64,000 nt of DNA from Cornus controversa. Taxonomy: Eukaryota; Streptophyta; Magnoliopsida; Cornales; Cornaceae. The number at the start of each line of letters is the position of its first letter. Position 1 is the stretch's first letter. The stretch is taken from the NCBI GenBank assembly GCA_026545225.1, contig CM048854.1, positions 28,463,230 through 28,527,229 on the forward strand. Direction: 5' to 3'. Both the position numbers and the translations under genes were made by a program. Below, piece after piece: positions 33,458 to 45,170 of the stretch. The notes beneath the pieces were generated by a model, which saw only the letters and a list, made by a program, of their open reading frames with translations, searched no databases and had not been told where the DNA came from.

Positions 33458-36400
33458 TTTAGGTAGTTTAAAAAAACAAGTGGTAGAGGCTGGTTGATTC
33501 CAGGCACGTATTAGTATGGGACTACGGAGTTGGCATTGTTGGCCTTTGAACAACTTAATCTGTATAAATGATCAAAGAGACAGAGTTCTGTTAAAGTTCC
33601 TTCTTTGCATTATTTTTTGAATCTAAAAATTCTCATTCTCTTTTAGTTAACATATGGACTACTTTGGGGAATATTCAAACCATTTTCGGACAATATGAAA
33701 CTTGGGCCTGCGGAGTTTCTGAAACTAGTAAAGTTAAGCACACAAAAGCAAGCCAGAGTGGGTCACATTGGTGTGAAATATACACCGAGATACAAAATTA
33801 CTTGGAAATGGAATGATAATTCACGGAAGGCCAACAGATACGCTTCAATTTTTATATTACAAAAAGTCATGGCATTCCAATCACACACAAAACCAGAAAG
33901 AAATATCAGAGAGGAAAAAATAATAAGATGTTTGATTGGTGATGTCAAGGTCACCCATGCAAATAAATTTAGAGACAAGATATCGTTAAGTCAACTTGAT
34001 TCATGAAAGTTTGTTCATAGAAGATGACCTTTCTTCTCTAGAAACCCATACAAGGAAAAACACCACATTGAAATACAATTACCGCAACAAAACCAAAGGA
34101 TGAGTACTAGCATCTCATCAAAGTGTGATTCTCTTACAATGATTTGGAATGTTTTCAACTTACTCCGAGTCTCTCCCAAAAAGTTCAAATATTCAAATTA
34201 ATGTATTACAATTGCTCAAACGAAAGGAGTTAAAATTGTTGTTAATGCAAAAACTGTAACACCACAGGGTTTCTACTAATGTATTATGTATGTGACGGTC
34301 CAAAATGTGTTCTTCAAAGATCTGTTAAAAATCTCAAATTCATCAAACTTATCCCCACTATTTCATCAAATGAAAGAAACTCAGATAAATTCTTAACTTC
34401 ATAAAAATCTGAATGGTACTGAATATTTTGAGCTTCCCAAACTATATTCAAAATTACTAAACTCTTCCTAAATAATCATGAGAACACAAATTCTTGTTAT
34501 GTTCTTAAATTATCATCAAACTTAAAGGTAGATAATAATTAAACTCCATATCCTATGCTTAGATATAGGAAGAAAGCAGAATAATGAGCAAATAACATAT
34601 ATTATGAGCTCTAGCAGTGGAAGGCACTTGTAGAGCAACTTACTATTCTTCAAGTCCTTGTTATCTCTTTAGGCTTCACAGTTTATAATGATTCAAGCCA
34701 TCGTTGAATCATATTTAAAGCATTGTGCACATAAAAAGATTGTTTAAATTATGTCCAAGTAGAAACAGTAATTCAAAACAGTAAACACACTAAAACCTAT
34801 GAAGGCCAAACCAGCCATCTCTTTCAATTCTCATCCTCCAACTTTTCGTCCTTTTTTTTTTCCCCCTGTATAGGTGTATGAAAAAGAGGAAATAGACTAT
34901 TGTTCGATGGTTCAACCTTCAAAAATGTATGGCCCCATGTGATGTAGGACAAACATATGGAAGAACTTTCGTACAAGCTGTGATACCAGAAAAGATGAAA
35001 GGCCATGTTTAGGAAAAATCTTCCCACAGTTGATTTATGGTAGGCTTAGATCAAGAAAAGCTTCTAGGATTAGGGTCTGGAGATTAAATAAAGGTTGTAG
35101 GCTTTGGGGTATAAAGTTTGGAACGGGCTTTGTTTCAAGGTGATTTGTCGCAGAATTTTACAAGAAAAAGGTGTGTTGGAATCCCTAGATAGCAAGTATT
35201 TTTAAGGTTTTGGTGCTAAATGAAAGGCAAAAAGCTAGGTTAACATTTTAGGAGGGTTGATGATTGATTTGGGTTGGTAGGGTTAAGGATGTCAATTTAA
35301 CCTGTTCCAACAAGCCCCACCCCTACCTGGCCCTATTGGAATAGGTTTGAGAACATTCTTATCTGATTGGGGGCAAGTTTGGGGAGAAATTCAAAAACCC
35401 TTCCCACCCTGAACTCGACCCAATTAATAATAAAGATATAAATTTATAATCTTGCTTAGCTAAAAGCCTAAAGTCAAAAACTCTTTTGTGATAATATTAA
35501 ATTTTAACTATACAGTTTAGGAAGTTTGCTAGTATGCCTGTTAAACACTTGTCTATAGTCCAAAACAACTTATCTTAAATTTGTTCAAAATTGATTTTTT
35601 TCTTAAAACATCATCTATAAGGGGCAGGCCATCCCCACCCCAACCCCAATGCAGGGGGCGGCTTCAGGAAGTGCTTTTCTTCCCTATCTCAAACCCATCC
35701 CACTGAATCTCTAGGTTGGGTAAAACATTACAGAATTTTCTTTGTTTTCCATTTTGGATTGTGAACAACTATCTAAAAAAAGCAATCAAGGAGAAGTAGT
35801 CAAGGAATCCCACGTTTGGTTCCTTAAGAATCACCCCTAAAGTAAGGCTGCATCACACAAAGATTCAAGAGATATTATCAAATTCCCAAAAACTCAACTG
35901 AATTGAATGGAATGTTCCTTCGGAATCACCCCTAAAATAAGGTTTCCTACAAATAAAGCTTCAAGAGGTATTATTAAATTCCCCAAAACTCAACTCTATT
36001 GAATGGAATAATCAATTCCTTTTTTAAGCTATTGGGCTACCTTAATTCAACTAGGACCGACTCAAAATAGAAACTTTGACAACTAAAGACTATCTTTGAC
36101 CACTTCAGATTCTGCAATAAAGCCCTAGTCCAGAAAATATAAAAATATCCTTAGTTTTGAAAAACTAAAAAATCACAAGTAAAAGAGTGAATTATACTGA
36201 CCACCACCCGAGGTTTGGTAAAACTATACGTTGATAGAATCATAGAATTTACGAGCTTATTGCAGCAACCTCACCTGTTAAGAGTTTATCTAATAAAAAA
36301 AGTGAAATGACTGATGCAAAATGGCTTTTTTTCCCTCAAGATTTATTAAGGCTTTTCAACAAAAATAAGAAATCCAAAATGCAATAAATGTTCTTTTTTT

Positions 36401-36950
36401 TTTTTTTTTACCTCTCTTCCGGCTCCCCTTTTTCTCTCTCCAAGTCAATAGAACCTCTGTCTCCGACCAAACCATCTCTCCAGTGTATCCACTCCTCCTT
36501 ATACCATTCCACTGTAGTCACCATCAATCCCTTCTACCATGTGTCCCCCTAGCCTTTCCATCCCATCGCTAACCACCACCACAACTTCATAATCTCCATC
36601 ACCATCCTAATCATCATCTCCTCAAAACCACAACCCCACCAAATTCTGTTTAGTACAAGTGGCAACCATATCACCACCTTGTACCACCATCCTCCCTCTT
36701 CAACACAAACCCAACAGCACACTATACACTTGATTTCTTGCTCCCCTCTGTTCCCCAACAAGTCCCACTCCATCCACCACCGCCTTTATGTTCTTTTGCA
36801 AATCTCAATTTGCCTTAGGTAGAACTTCACAATAAAACTAGAAATGTGGAGAAGTGCTTTAGAATCGAAAGAATTGGAGGATTAATCAAACTAAAACCGA
36901 ATATATGGAGTTTACATTGAATAAAGACTCGGATATTGATAATATAATAA
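33458..36950. other. Long intergenic stretch, no supported gene
   Basis: The start may hold the 5' exon and promoter of the membrane-protein gene. Small ORFs (for example 33695-34006 +) show no domain and lack splice context. Near 35287, gtcaatttaacctgttccaacaagccccaccc is a fragment of the hAT-like repeat also seen at 1808 and 56186. A two-copy repeat lies at 35840-36010. Near 36400-36780 the + strand is C-rich and pyrimidine-rich, without a recognisable frame. Confidence 0.5.
35840..36010. repeat. Two-copy direct repeat, about 90-base unit
   Basis: The block aatcacccctaaa.taaggct...ttcaagagatattatcaaattccc.aaaactcaact.aattgaatggaat occurs at about 35840 and 35923 with moderate divergence. 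Confidence 0.75.
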
Positions 36951-37264
36951 TGTTGGCAAATCAGATCTACTCAGATCTGATTTCACAGATCATGCAATAT
37001 GATCTGGCAGGTTTGTACAAACAAATCTGCACGTGAGTTGTCCTGGTTTATAACTAGGATTAGTCTCTGATTTCTATGTCTATATTTAGGAAAATAATTA
37101 GGGTAATTATTACAGATTTTATACAGCTGTAGTTGACTGTTTATTATTTTCTTTTTAGCTTTTATTAGCTGTACACTTTGTGTATATATACTCATGTAAT
37201 ACCTCTGAAATTAATTAAGTGAGAATTATTTTTTCTCTCATCTTTCTTGTCTATTTCCACTTCA
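36951..37264 (+). repeat. 5' LTR of the rearranged copia element
   Basis: 314 bases, tgttggcaaatcag ... ctatttccacttca. It is followed at once by the primer-binding site tgatatcagagcc (37265-37277), complementary to the initiator tRNA-Met 3' end. It contains a TATA-like tgtatatatactc near 37182. Confidence 0.9.
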
Positions 37265-37442
37265 TGATATCAGAGCCGAAAAAGAAGTTCTAATTCTTTC
37301 TTGGTTCATTTCTCTCTTTGGCCTCCATTGCCATATATTGTTCTGGTCTTCAATGCAGTCTTGATTTATTTTTTATTTTTTCTCTTTGGCCTTCATTGCC
37401 GTATACCTTCTTTGTTTTTTCTATTCTGATTCGAGTCCTTCA

Positions 37443-38466
37443 ATGGCAGAAACCTCAACCCAAGCCAAACCATTCATTCACTTTGAAAATCCCACACTCC
37501 AAATTACACCAGAAAAATTAAATAGCAAAAATTTCCTTGAGTGGTCCCAATCTGTCCAGCTTTTCTTTAAAAGTAGAGGGAAAATGGGGCATCTTCATGG
37601 GTCAGAAAAGTACCAAAGGAAACTGATCCTTCCTATGAGTCGTGGGAAGCAGAGAATTCACAAATCATGACATGGTTGATTAATTCTATGCAACCTCAAA
37701 TTGGCAAGCCTTTTCTCTTCCTTTCCACAACAAAAGAGATATGGGATAGTGTGTCTAGAACCTACTCAAAGAGAGGAAGTTCTCCGAGAATCTTTGAACT
37801 AAAGAGAAAATTCCATAATATGAAGCAAGGCAACCTGCCCGTAACTAAGTATTACAACATTCTCATGGTCCTATGGCAAGAATTGGATCTTCATTGACAC
37901 TTTGAGATGAAGGATCCAGAAGATGCAACTCAACTTGCTGAAATACTTGAACACGACCAAGTTTTTGAGTTCTTAGCTGAACTTAATCTGATTTTGATGA
38001 AGTCAGAAAACGAGAACTGGTAAAAGAACCACTTCCCTCACTGTAAGAAGCCTTTTCTCACGTCAGTAATGAGGAGGACCGGAAGGCTGTTATGGTAAAA
38101 ACCACTCCTCAAGAGATCTCGACACTTGAGGTTTTTCAAGAGAAGCCTAAAAACTTCAATCCTGCTGTTGGACAGTTTAAACCAGCAATGAACAAAGCTG
38201 GTGAATCCGACACTAGGTGGTGTGATTTCTGCAATAGACCACGGCACACTCGACAGACCTGCGGGAGGTTACATGGAAAAACCCTTCTTGGAGACAAAGA
38301 AAACAAACAACCACCAAGGAGAGTCTATCAGGCCGTAACTGGTCCAAAAGATGATCTTTCTGAAGGTGCTAGTCATGCCTCTGAAAATCAGTCCTTCACT
38401 AAACGTCAGTTGGAAACTCTGTATAAAATCTTGGGACAAGCTGGAATCTCAGTGAGTTTGAATTGA
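37443..38466 (+). pseudogene. Copia gag (frameshifted)
   Basis: It starts at MAETSTQAKPFIHFENP and continues KLNSKNFLEWSQSVQLFFKS. After a frameshift it reads EIWDSVSRTYSKRG and FELKRKFHNMKQGNLPVTKYY (UBN2-type gag helices). The zinc-knuckle remnant WCDFCNRPRHTRQTC follows at about 38217-38260. An internal stop follows LWQELDLH. Confidence 0.85.
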
Positions 38467-38559
38467 AACCAACAACTGAAACCACCAATTCCTCTAGTAA
38501 CTTTGCTCAGTCAGGTAATATCCATACAACTTTGAGTGCTTTAACCAATGTTTGTTCTA

Positions 38560-39522
38560 ACCCTTTGATCATTGATTTTGGGGGAACAAATCACATTACA
38601 TGACTAATGATTCACTTCACAACCTATAATCCTTGTTCAGGAAAGGATAAAGCCAAAGTTGTCAATGGTTTTGTCATTCTCATTCATGGGAAAGGGTCTA
38701 TTCCCATAACATCTTCATTAGTTTTACCATCTGCTCTTCATGTTCCAAAAATTACATGCAACTTACTATCCTTGAGTAAAGTCACTAAATAGCTAAATTG
38801 TTCGGTAACCTTTTTCCCCACTCAATGTATTTTTCAGGATCTTACTTCGGGGAAGAGGATTGACAGTGCTGAAGAGAGAGAGGAGCTCTATTACTTATTT
38901 ACTTGTGTCTAGAAACGGAAAAAGATGCTCAAGCTTATGTCTCTAAAGCTGATGGTAAAGAAAGGGAGGGCTACTTCATTACAGACTTGGTCATCCGAAC
39001 TTTGTCTATTTAAGGTTCTTGTATCCTGAACTATTTGTTGGTTTAGAAACTTCAAGATTCTAGTGTAAGCTTTGTGAAATGACAAAGAGTCACCAAGTAC
39101 CCTATCTAATAAATAATAAAGAGTCTGAGATTCCATTTTCCATTATTCATAGTGATGTGTGGGGACCATCCCGTGTTAGTTTTTACTCAGGGTTTAGTTG
39201 GTTTATAATTTTCATTGATGATTGCACCTGTATAACTTGGATTTTCCTTTTGAAAGAAAAATCAAAAGCTACTATGATCTTCAAATCTTTTCATGCCATG
39301 ATTGAAAATCAATTCAAAAAAACACAAATTCAGACTTTTAGATCAGATAACGAAAAGGAATACTGTAATAACCTATTGGGATCATACTTCGTTGATAAAG
39401 GAATAGTTCATCAATCTTTTTGCATAGATACACCCCAACAAAATGGAGTCGTTGAGAGGAAGAATAGATACTTATATTTACTCGAAAGGTTCCAAAACTT
39501 TATTGGAGTGATTATGTTTTAA
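38560..39522 (+). pseudogene. Copia protease/integrase region (frameshifted)
   Basis: The protease site is a decayed DFGGTNHIT (usual DSGATxH). It is followed by LPSALHVPKITCNLLSLSKV, pre-integrase remnants, and the integrase core in an open frame at 39079-39522: IHSDVWGPSRVSFYSG with the first Asp, TFRSDNEKEYCNNL with the second Asp, and TPQQNGVVERKNRYL with the Glu, so D-D-E are all present. Confidence 0.85.
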
Positions 39523-40240
39523 CCACAACGTACTTGATAAATAGAATGCTCTCAAAAACCCATCAATCCAAAACTCTTGTTCAAACCTTACAAATGCTCT
39601 TCCCTAGTGTTAAGATATTCGGGTCACTCTCTCCAAAAATCTTTGGGTGTGTAACTTATGTTCATTTACCAAGGAGGGAAATATGAAAATTGGATCCTCG
39701 AGCCTTAAGGTGTATCTTTATAGGATACTCTCCCACACAAAAGGGTTTTTAAGTGTCATCATGCTCCTTAAAAAAAAAAACTTATGTCTCTATGGATGTA
39801 AATTTTTTTGAAGAAATGTCCGATTTTTCTAAGACTGATCTTCAGGGAGAGAAACTTGATATAGAGGATCAGTCTTGCTCTTTGTCGATCCCAGTAGACC
39901 AATTTGGAAGTGTGGCGACAACTGCTATGGAATAAGGAGAAGAAAGCAGAAATGAAGATGAAAACCCTCCAAGTTTGTTGGTGTACTCAAGGAAACAACG
40001 GACACCAAGAATAAGTGGAGATCTTAAATTTGATCCTAAATCTGATCAACTAACAGAATTCATCTCTCTCTCATGGTCAATCCCCAACTCCGGTAGCAGG
40101 TAATCCGTCCAATTCTTAGCCTTTATTTGATACTGACCTTAATATTCCAATTGCTATTAGAAAGGGAGTGAGAAGCATTACTAAACATTCCCCAGCCAAT
40201 TTTGTATCATACCACCATCTTGGTCCCAGTCTTAGAATCT
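39523..40240 (+). pseudogene. Copia integrase C-terminal linker, ends at inversion junction
   Basis: Broken frames hold copia linker features such as LQVSLYRILSHTK-type remnants near 39700, VYSRKQRTPRI near 39980, then IAIRKGVRSITKHS and ANFVSYHHLGPSL at about 40150-40230. This segment normally leads directly into reverse transcriptase. Here it stops against an LTR end. Confidence 0.75.
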
Positions 40241-40530
40241 TGTAACGGAAATAGACAAGACAGATGAGAGAAAAAATAATTCTCACTTGATTAATTTCAT
40301 ATTATTACATGAATATATATACAAAAAGTGTACAGCTAATAAAAGCTAAAAAAGGAAATAATAAACAGTCAACTACAGTTGTATAAAATCTATAATAAAC
40401 ACCCTAATTACTTTCCTAAATATATACATAGAAATCAGAGACTAATCCTGGTCATAAACCAGGACAGCTCACGTGCAGATTTGTTTGCATGATCTATGAA
40501 ATAGATCTGAGGAGATCTAATCTGCCAACA
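40241..40530 (-). repeat. 3' LTR of the rearranged copia element (inverted)
   Basis: Read on minus it runs TGTTGGCAGATTAGATC ... CTATTTCCGTTACA, homologous to the left LTR over its whole length (290 versus 314 bases). It abuts ctccccctcaagct (40531-40544), the purine tract on the minus strand. Confidence 0.9.
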
Positions 40531-40606
40531 CTCCCCCTCAAGCTAGTATGTAGATGTCATGTATTCCCAGCTTAGAAACTAATGAACCGAAACTAGATGT
40601 CTGAAT

Positions 40607-42109
40607 TCATTTGGTGAAGATGTCTGCTAGTTGTTGTGTAGTCATTACGAATGGTGTAGGAATTTGTCCACTCTCAATCTTTTCTTTGATGAAGTGTCGG
40701 TCCACCTCTACGTGTTTGGTGCGATCACGTTGGATGGGATTGTGTGCAATGCTGATTGCAGCATTGTTATCACAATAGACTTTCATTGGCCCTTTAGGTT
40801 CCAGTTTGAGTTCTTTGAGTAGCCCTTTGATCCATATAACTTCACATATTCCTTGAGCCATTGCTCGGAATTCTACTTCAGCACTCGACTTAGCTACAAC
40901 AGTTTGTTTCTTGCTTCTTCAAGTAATTAGGTTACCTCCTACAAAGGTGCAATACCCAGACGTTGATCTTCTGTCTATCGGAGATCCAGCCCAATCTGCA
41001 TCAGTAAAGGCTTCACTTTGTAAATGACCATTTTTAGAGAACATAAGCCCATTTCCTAGTGAAGACTTCATATATCTCAAGATTCGTTATACAGCTTCCA
41101 TATGATTTTCCATAGGAGAATGCATAAACTAGCTTACCACGCTTACTGCATAAGCTATATTCGACCTAGTATGAGATAAATAAATCAATTTACCAACTAG
41201 CCGCTGATACCTCCCTTTTTCCACAGGGTTTCCTCCACTGTCAGCTCCAATTTTGTGATTATAATCAATTAGGGTATCAGCAGGTTTGCAGCCCATCATC
41301 CCAATTTCCTTTAGTAAGTCTAGGATGTACTTCCTTTGAGTTATCAAAATGCTGTCATTGGTTTGGGCTACTTCAATGCCCAAGAAGTACTTTAAACTAC
41401 CCAAATCTTTTGTTTCAAATTCCTTTGTTAAGCGTTCCTTCAGGCTTTTTATTTCTTCATTACCTGTGACAATGATGTCATCAACATAGATGATGAGCAC
41501 TATGATCTTCATTTGTGGAGAGTTCTTAAAGAATAAGGTATGATCTCCCTGGCTTTGTAAAAAACCGCTACCTTTCAAGAATCTTGTAAACCTCTCGAAC
41601 CATGCCCTGTGAGATTGCTTAAGACCATACAGGGATTTTCTCAACTTATAGAATCTCCTATATTTTTATCTTTCTTCAAAACCAGGTGGGAGATCCATAT
41701 ACACTTCCTCTTCCAACTTACTATGCAAAAAAGCATTTTTTTACATCAAATTGATGGAAAGGCCAATTTCGATTGGCAACGACAGACAATAGAACTCTGA
41801 TGGAATTCATCTTTGCAACAGGGGGGCAAAGGTCTCTTGGTAATCAATACCAAAAGTTTGAGTGTACCCCTTGGCTACGAGTCTAGCCTTGTATCTTTCA
41901 ATTTCTCCATCAGCCTTATATTTTATAGTGAACACCCACTTACAGCCCACTGTTTTCATTCCTCTTGGTAATTCAACAATCTCCCAAATCTCATTTTTGT
42001 GTAGTGCTCTCATTTCATCGAGTATGGCTACCTTCCACTTTGGATATTTAAGTGCCTCTTGAACATGATTAGGAATAGTCTTAGAAGAAGTTTTAGTCAA
42101 AACAATCAT
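40607..42109 (-). pseudogene. Copia reverse transcriptase and RNase H (frameshifted)
   Basis: From 42109 down: [18 protein letters not shown] and [20 protein letters not shown] (RT fingers), [11 protein letters not shown], then LRKSLYGLKQS-like and IYVDDIIVTGNEE (YVDD active site), and KDLGSLKYFLGIEVAQ. After a gap comes RNase H with SSAEVEFRAMAQGICEVIW, VYCDNNAAISIAHNP and TQQLADIFTK. Short frameshifts near 41650-41800 and 40870-41120 break the frame. Confidence 0.9.
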
Positions 42110-43070
42110 TTTCGTTATCTAGGATCGATAATACAAAAGACTGGAGAGATAGATAGTGATATAATTAGGGCGAGTTTGACAAAATGGAGACAAGTTAGTG
42201 GCATTTTATGTGATAAAAGAATAACACATAGACTAAAAGAAATTTTCTATTGGACTGTTATTAGACCAACTATGTTATACGGAGTGGAGTGTTGGTCCCT
42301 AAAAAAAAATGAGCAATGCCTTCATGTAGCAAAAATGATCAATGCTAAGATGGATGAATGGAGTGACTAGAAGAGATAGGATCACTAATGAAAGTGTAAG
42401 AGAAAAATTAAATGTGACACCCATTAATGAGAAAATTAAAGAGAGTAGACTTATATGGTTTAGACATATACATCAGAGACCTGGAGACGCACCTAACAAA
42501 CGAGGAAGACTAGTTGTCATAGAAGGTAAGACAGAGAAGGCGACAAAAATAACATAGGATGAGATTATTAAAAAGGGTAAAGTGCAAAAAAGACCCCTAG
42601 TATATAGAAAATGTGCAAAGATCCCCTGTTGTTCGCAAAACCCCCTACATTTTTCAATTTGTGCAAATAAGTACAAATCTTAAATTTAGGAGAAACTGAA
42701 CAATGAAATGACTAAAGTACCCTTACTTTACATATATTTTTTAAAAAAGGCAAAACGTGAAATGACAGAAAGGGTACTTTTGAATTTTCACAAAATTCTG
42801 ACATCATCATATGCAATAGGGGGCAATTTGCTCCAAATTTTGAAGCTATGGGAATTTATATGTACATACCAAATAATAGGGGTGTTTCTTGCACATTTTT
42901 TATATAGCGAGGTGCATTTTTGCACTTTACCCTATTAAAAATGACTTTAAGAAGTTAACTATAGTAGGTGAAATGACATGTAATAGAAAAGATTGGAGAC
43001 AGAATTCACGCGACCAATGAATGGGATTAAGGCAAGGATGATAATGATGATGATGATGAAGAATTTACTT
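42110..43070 (+). mobile_element. 5'-truncated RTE-type LINE
   Basis: Translation gives [51 protein letters not shown] and VECWSLKKNE. Then, in shifted frames, INEKIKESRLIWFRHIHQRP and, beyond a MITE, LKKLTIVGEMTCNRKDW. This is the C-terminal end of plant RTE non-LTR retrotransposons. The 3' end has the short repeat tail gatgatgatgatgaag (about 43036-43061) rather than poly(A), also typical of RTE. Catalytic RT motifs are missing upstream. Confidence 0.8.
42575..42932. mobile_element. MULE-type MITE inside the RTE fragment
   Basis: Inverted ends gggtaaagtgcaaaaaagacccc and gtgcatttttgcactttaccc. The 9-base duplication tattaaaaa is exact (42566-42574, 42933-42941). 358 bases, non-coding. Confidence 0.9.
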
Positions 43071-43488
43071 TTAAGTGAAATAAGACATAAATTGAATAGT
43101 GAATTAACAGGAAGCTTTGAATCAAAACCCCATCCCTTAGCTCTTGCTCTATCAAAAGGTTTCATTTACCGCATATTTGCAATATGGCTATGGATTTCAA
43201 CACCGGCCTTCATTGAGCCTTTGACCTTTCACGCAAATAAGGTCACTCTTTGGTGCTAATGGCAGCTATAGAGAGAAAAAGTATATGTTGTTAGAGACAC
43301 TAAATTTGCAACCCCAAAATCACCGTTATCTCATTTTCCACCCATCGCACTCAATAACTCATCGATATGGCATCTTTTCCTTCCTCTTATTTTGTGTGTA
43401 CACTTCGGCATCGTGTATGATCAGTTAGTAGACAATTGGGACATAGTTTTAGCGTCGAATCATATTTTACAGACTTCATATTTGAAGT
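43071..43488. other. Intergenic DNA without a recognised feature
   Basis: No motif or frame beyond small unsupported ORFs. Confidence 0.4.
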
Positions 43489-43768
43489 GGTAAGGTTCGT
43501 CATTTGGTGCACGCGTTTGCATTTCTCAATTCTCATCCTTTTTTTTGACTGATCGAGTGTACTCACTCTAAAACAAAGGCTTTAAGTTCATATAGTCTTG
43601 ACAAAAGTTTTATACAGGTTTTATACAAGTGATAGGTAAGGTTCGTCATTTGGGGGCACGCATTTGCATTTCTCAATTCTCATCCTTTTTTTTGACTGAT
43701 CGAGTGTACTCACTCTAAAACAAAAGGCTTGAAGTTCACATTGTCTTGACAAAAGTTTTATACAGGTT
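43489..43768. repeat. Two-copy tandem repeat, 146-base period
   Basis: ggtaaggttcgtcatttgg ... gactgatcgagtgtactcactctaaaacaaa ... cttgacaaaagttttatacagg occurs at 43489 and 43635, almost identical. Recent local duplication. Confidence 0.95.
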
Positions 43769-43939
43769 TTTAAGCTACCTAACACAATCATCCCCCTTTC
43801 CCGGACTTTGGACCGAATGTCTAAGATAAGGTCATAAGACTAACATGTTTTTTATAGATTTGCATAATGTCTCCGCTAGAAATACAATATGGAGGGTCTT
43901 AGAAAACAAAGGAGTTGCAAAAAAAGACATATTGACTAG

Positions 43940-45170
43940 TAGAGGACATGTGTTACACCAATGACATCCTCTCACGTCAGGGCTTATGCCATGACATGCC
44001 CATGGTTAAGCCCTTGACATCCTTCTGGTGCACAACAGATTGTCAGCACGCCACAAGCATGCGACGGTGGCATTTTGGTAAATATTAGGAAGTCTGGAAT
44101 TTTGCCTTGCCATGGCTGTGCATCACCCCAAAGGTGATAACACATGATGGTTACAGCAGTAGAAACCCCATGGGCGGGCAGCACCAGCCGGTGCACTCCA
44201 AGCCGTGCACGTGGCAGGCATGCCACGTGCATATGGGCCTATGGGTGTGCAAACTTGCCCTTGGGCAAGGTGATGGCTCGGTTATGGCTCGCAAGCCCAT
44301 GTGCGCGAAGGCATGGGCTAGAATAGACTTTATTGTGGGCATGACACCAGCATGACCCAATAGACTAAGTCAGGGACTAGGCTTTGTCAAGACAAATGAG
44401 CATTGGTTCACAACAAAGGGAACGCAAGATATGGGTTTGACATTGGGCTAGGCCTCCACTTGGTTGGTCTTAGATATTGCTGACGGGCATGGACATGGGC
44501 ATGGTCATGGGTTAAACCATGGGCACATGACCAAGCTTGACCTGACACATGACATTGGACAGGTGGCATTCGGTGGGCTAGTCAACAGGGGGTACTAGAA
44601 ATTGCTAGCATTCCTCCCACATGTGTTAATATTGTGGGGAGTGGGGAAGTGCATATCATCCATATATACATGCTCAGCAATATATATAGGCAAGTGGTGG
44701 ACCATGTCTCCCACATGTGCTATTTTGGGGGTGTAATGGGCAAGAGTTGTGCAACCTCCCTTGACAAGTGACACGATCTAACATAATCCAGCAATTGGTG
44801 AGCCTTGTTGTCACAACCTGAATGTGGCAGTTAATATCTTAGTGGATCAGGTTGTCATCCACAAAGTTAGTGGACTAAAATAGTGAGATATATAGCCATT
44901 TTGTGAGAGTCTATATAAACCCCATTTGGTGATCTGTATAGGCACTGAGAGTTGCCTTGTAAGCTTGTGCAAACATCATTGAGAATTCCTTGTAACTATT
45001 CTTGTATTATAGTGAAAGGTTGGAGGGCAGCCTCCTATAAATTCGTGTGTCCCTTGTGCCTATATTATATACACTGTGTGTGCTTGTTTGGCTGAGACTT
45101 GGTGCAACCAAGTGCCATCACAGGGGCAAAAATTTTGGTGATTAATATAACCCTGTGACAACATGTATGA
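43940..45170 (+). mobile_element. Possible long solo LTR, GC-richer than surroundings
   Basis: The right part looks like the promoter and transcribed section of an LTR: gtctatataaacccc (TATA-like, about 44921), ttgtaactattcttgtattatagtgaaagg, and an end ccctgtgacaaca near 45165. The left part holds many catgggc / gcatgggc words. No coding region, primer site or target duplication was found, so identity and ends are uncertain. Confidence 0.35.

Larger units (their letters stand above)
36951..42110. mobile_element. Copia retrotransposon with inverted 3' half
   Basis: The left part (36951-40240) runs on +: 5' LTR, primer site, gag, protease, integrase, linker. The right part (40241-42110) runs on minus and supplies exactly what the left part lacks: linker, reverse transcriptase, RNase H, purine tract, 3' LTR. 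The two LTRs belong to one family and end precisely at the internal junction (tgtaacgg at 40241). The left part stops at SYHHLGPSL, and the right part resumes with [17 protein letters not shown], the next segment of a copia polyprotein. So this looks like one element split and inverted, not two random fragments. It is dead because of frameshifts and stops. Confidence 0.8.

Noticed and set aside
33695..34006. 103-codon ORF upstream of the membrane-protein gene
   Set aside because: No recognisable domain, AT-rich low-complexity ends, and no splice or homology support.
43984..44360. Overlapping ORFs on both strands in the GC-rich island
   Set aside because: Open frames in several phases at once reflect GC-rich repeated catgggc words rather than coding.
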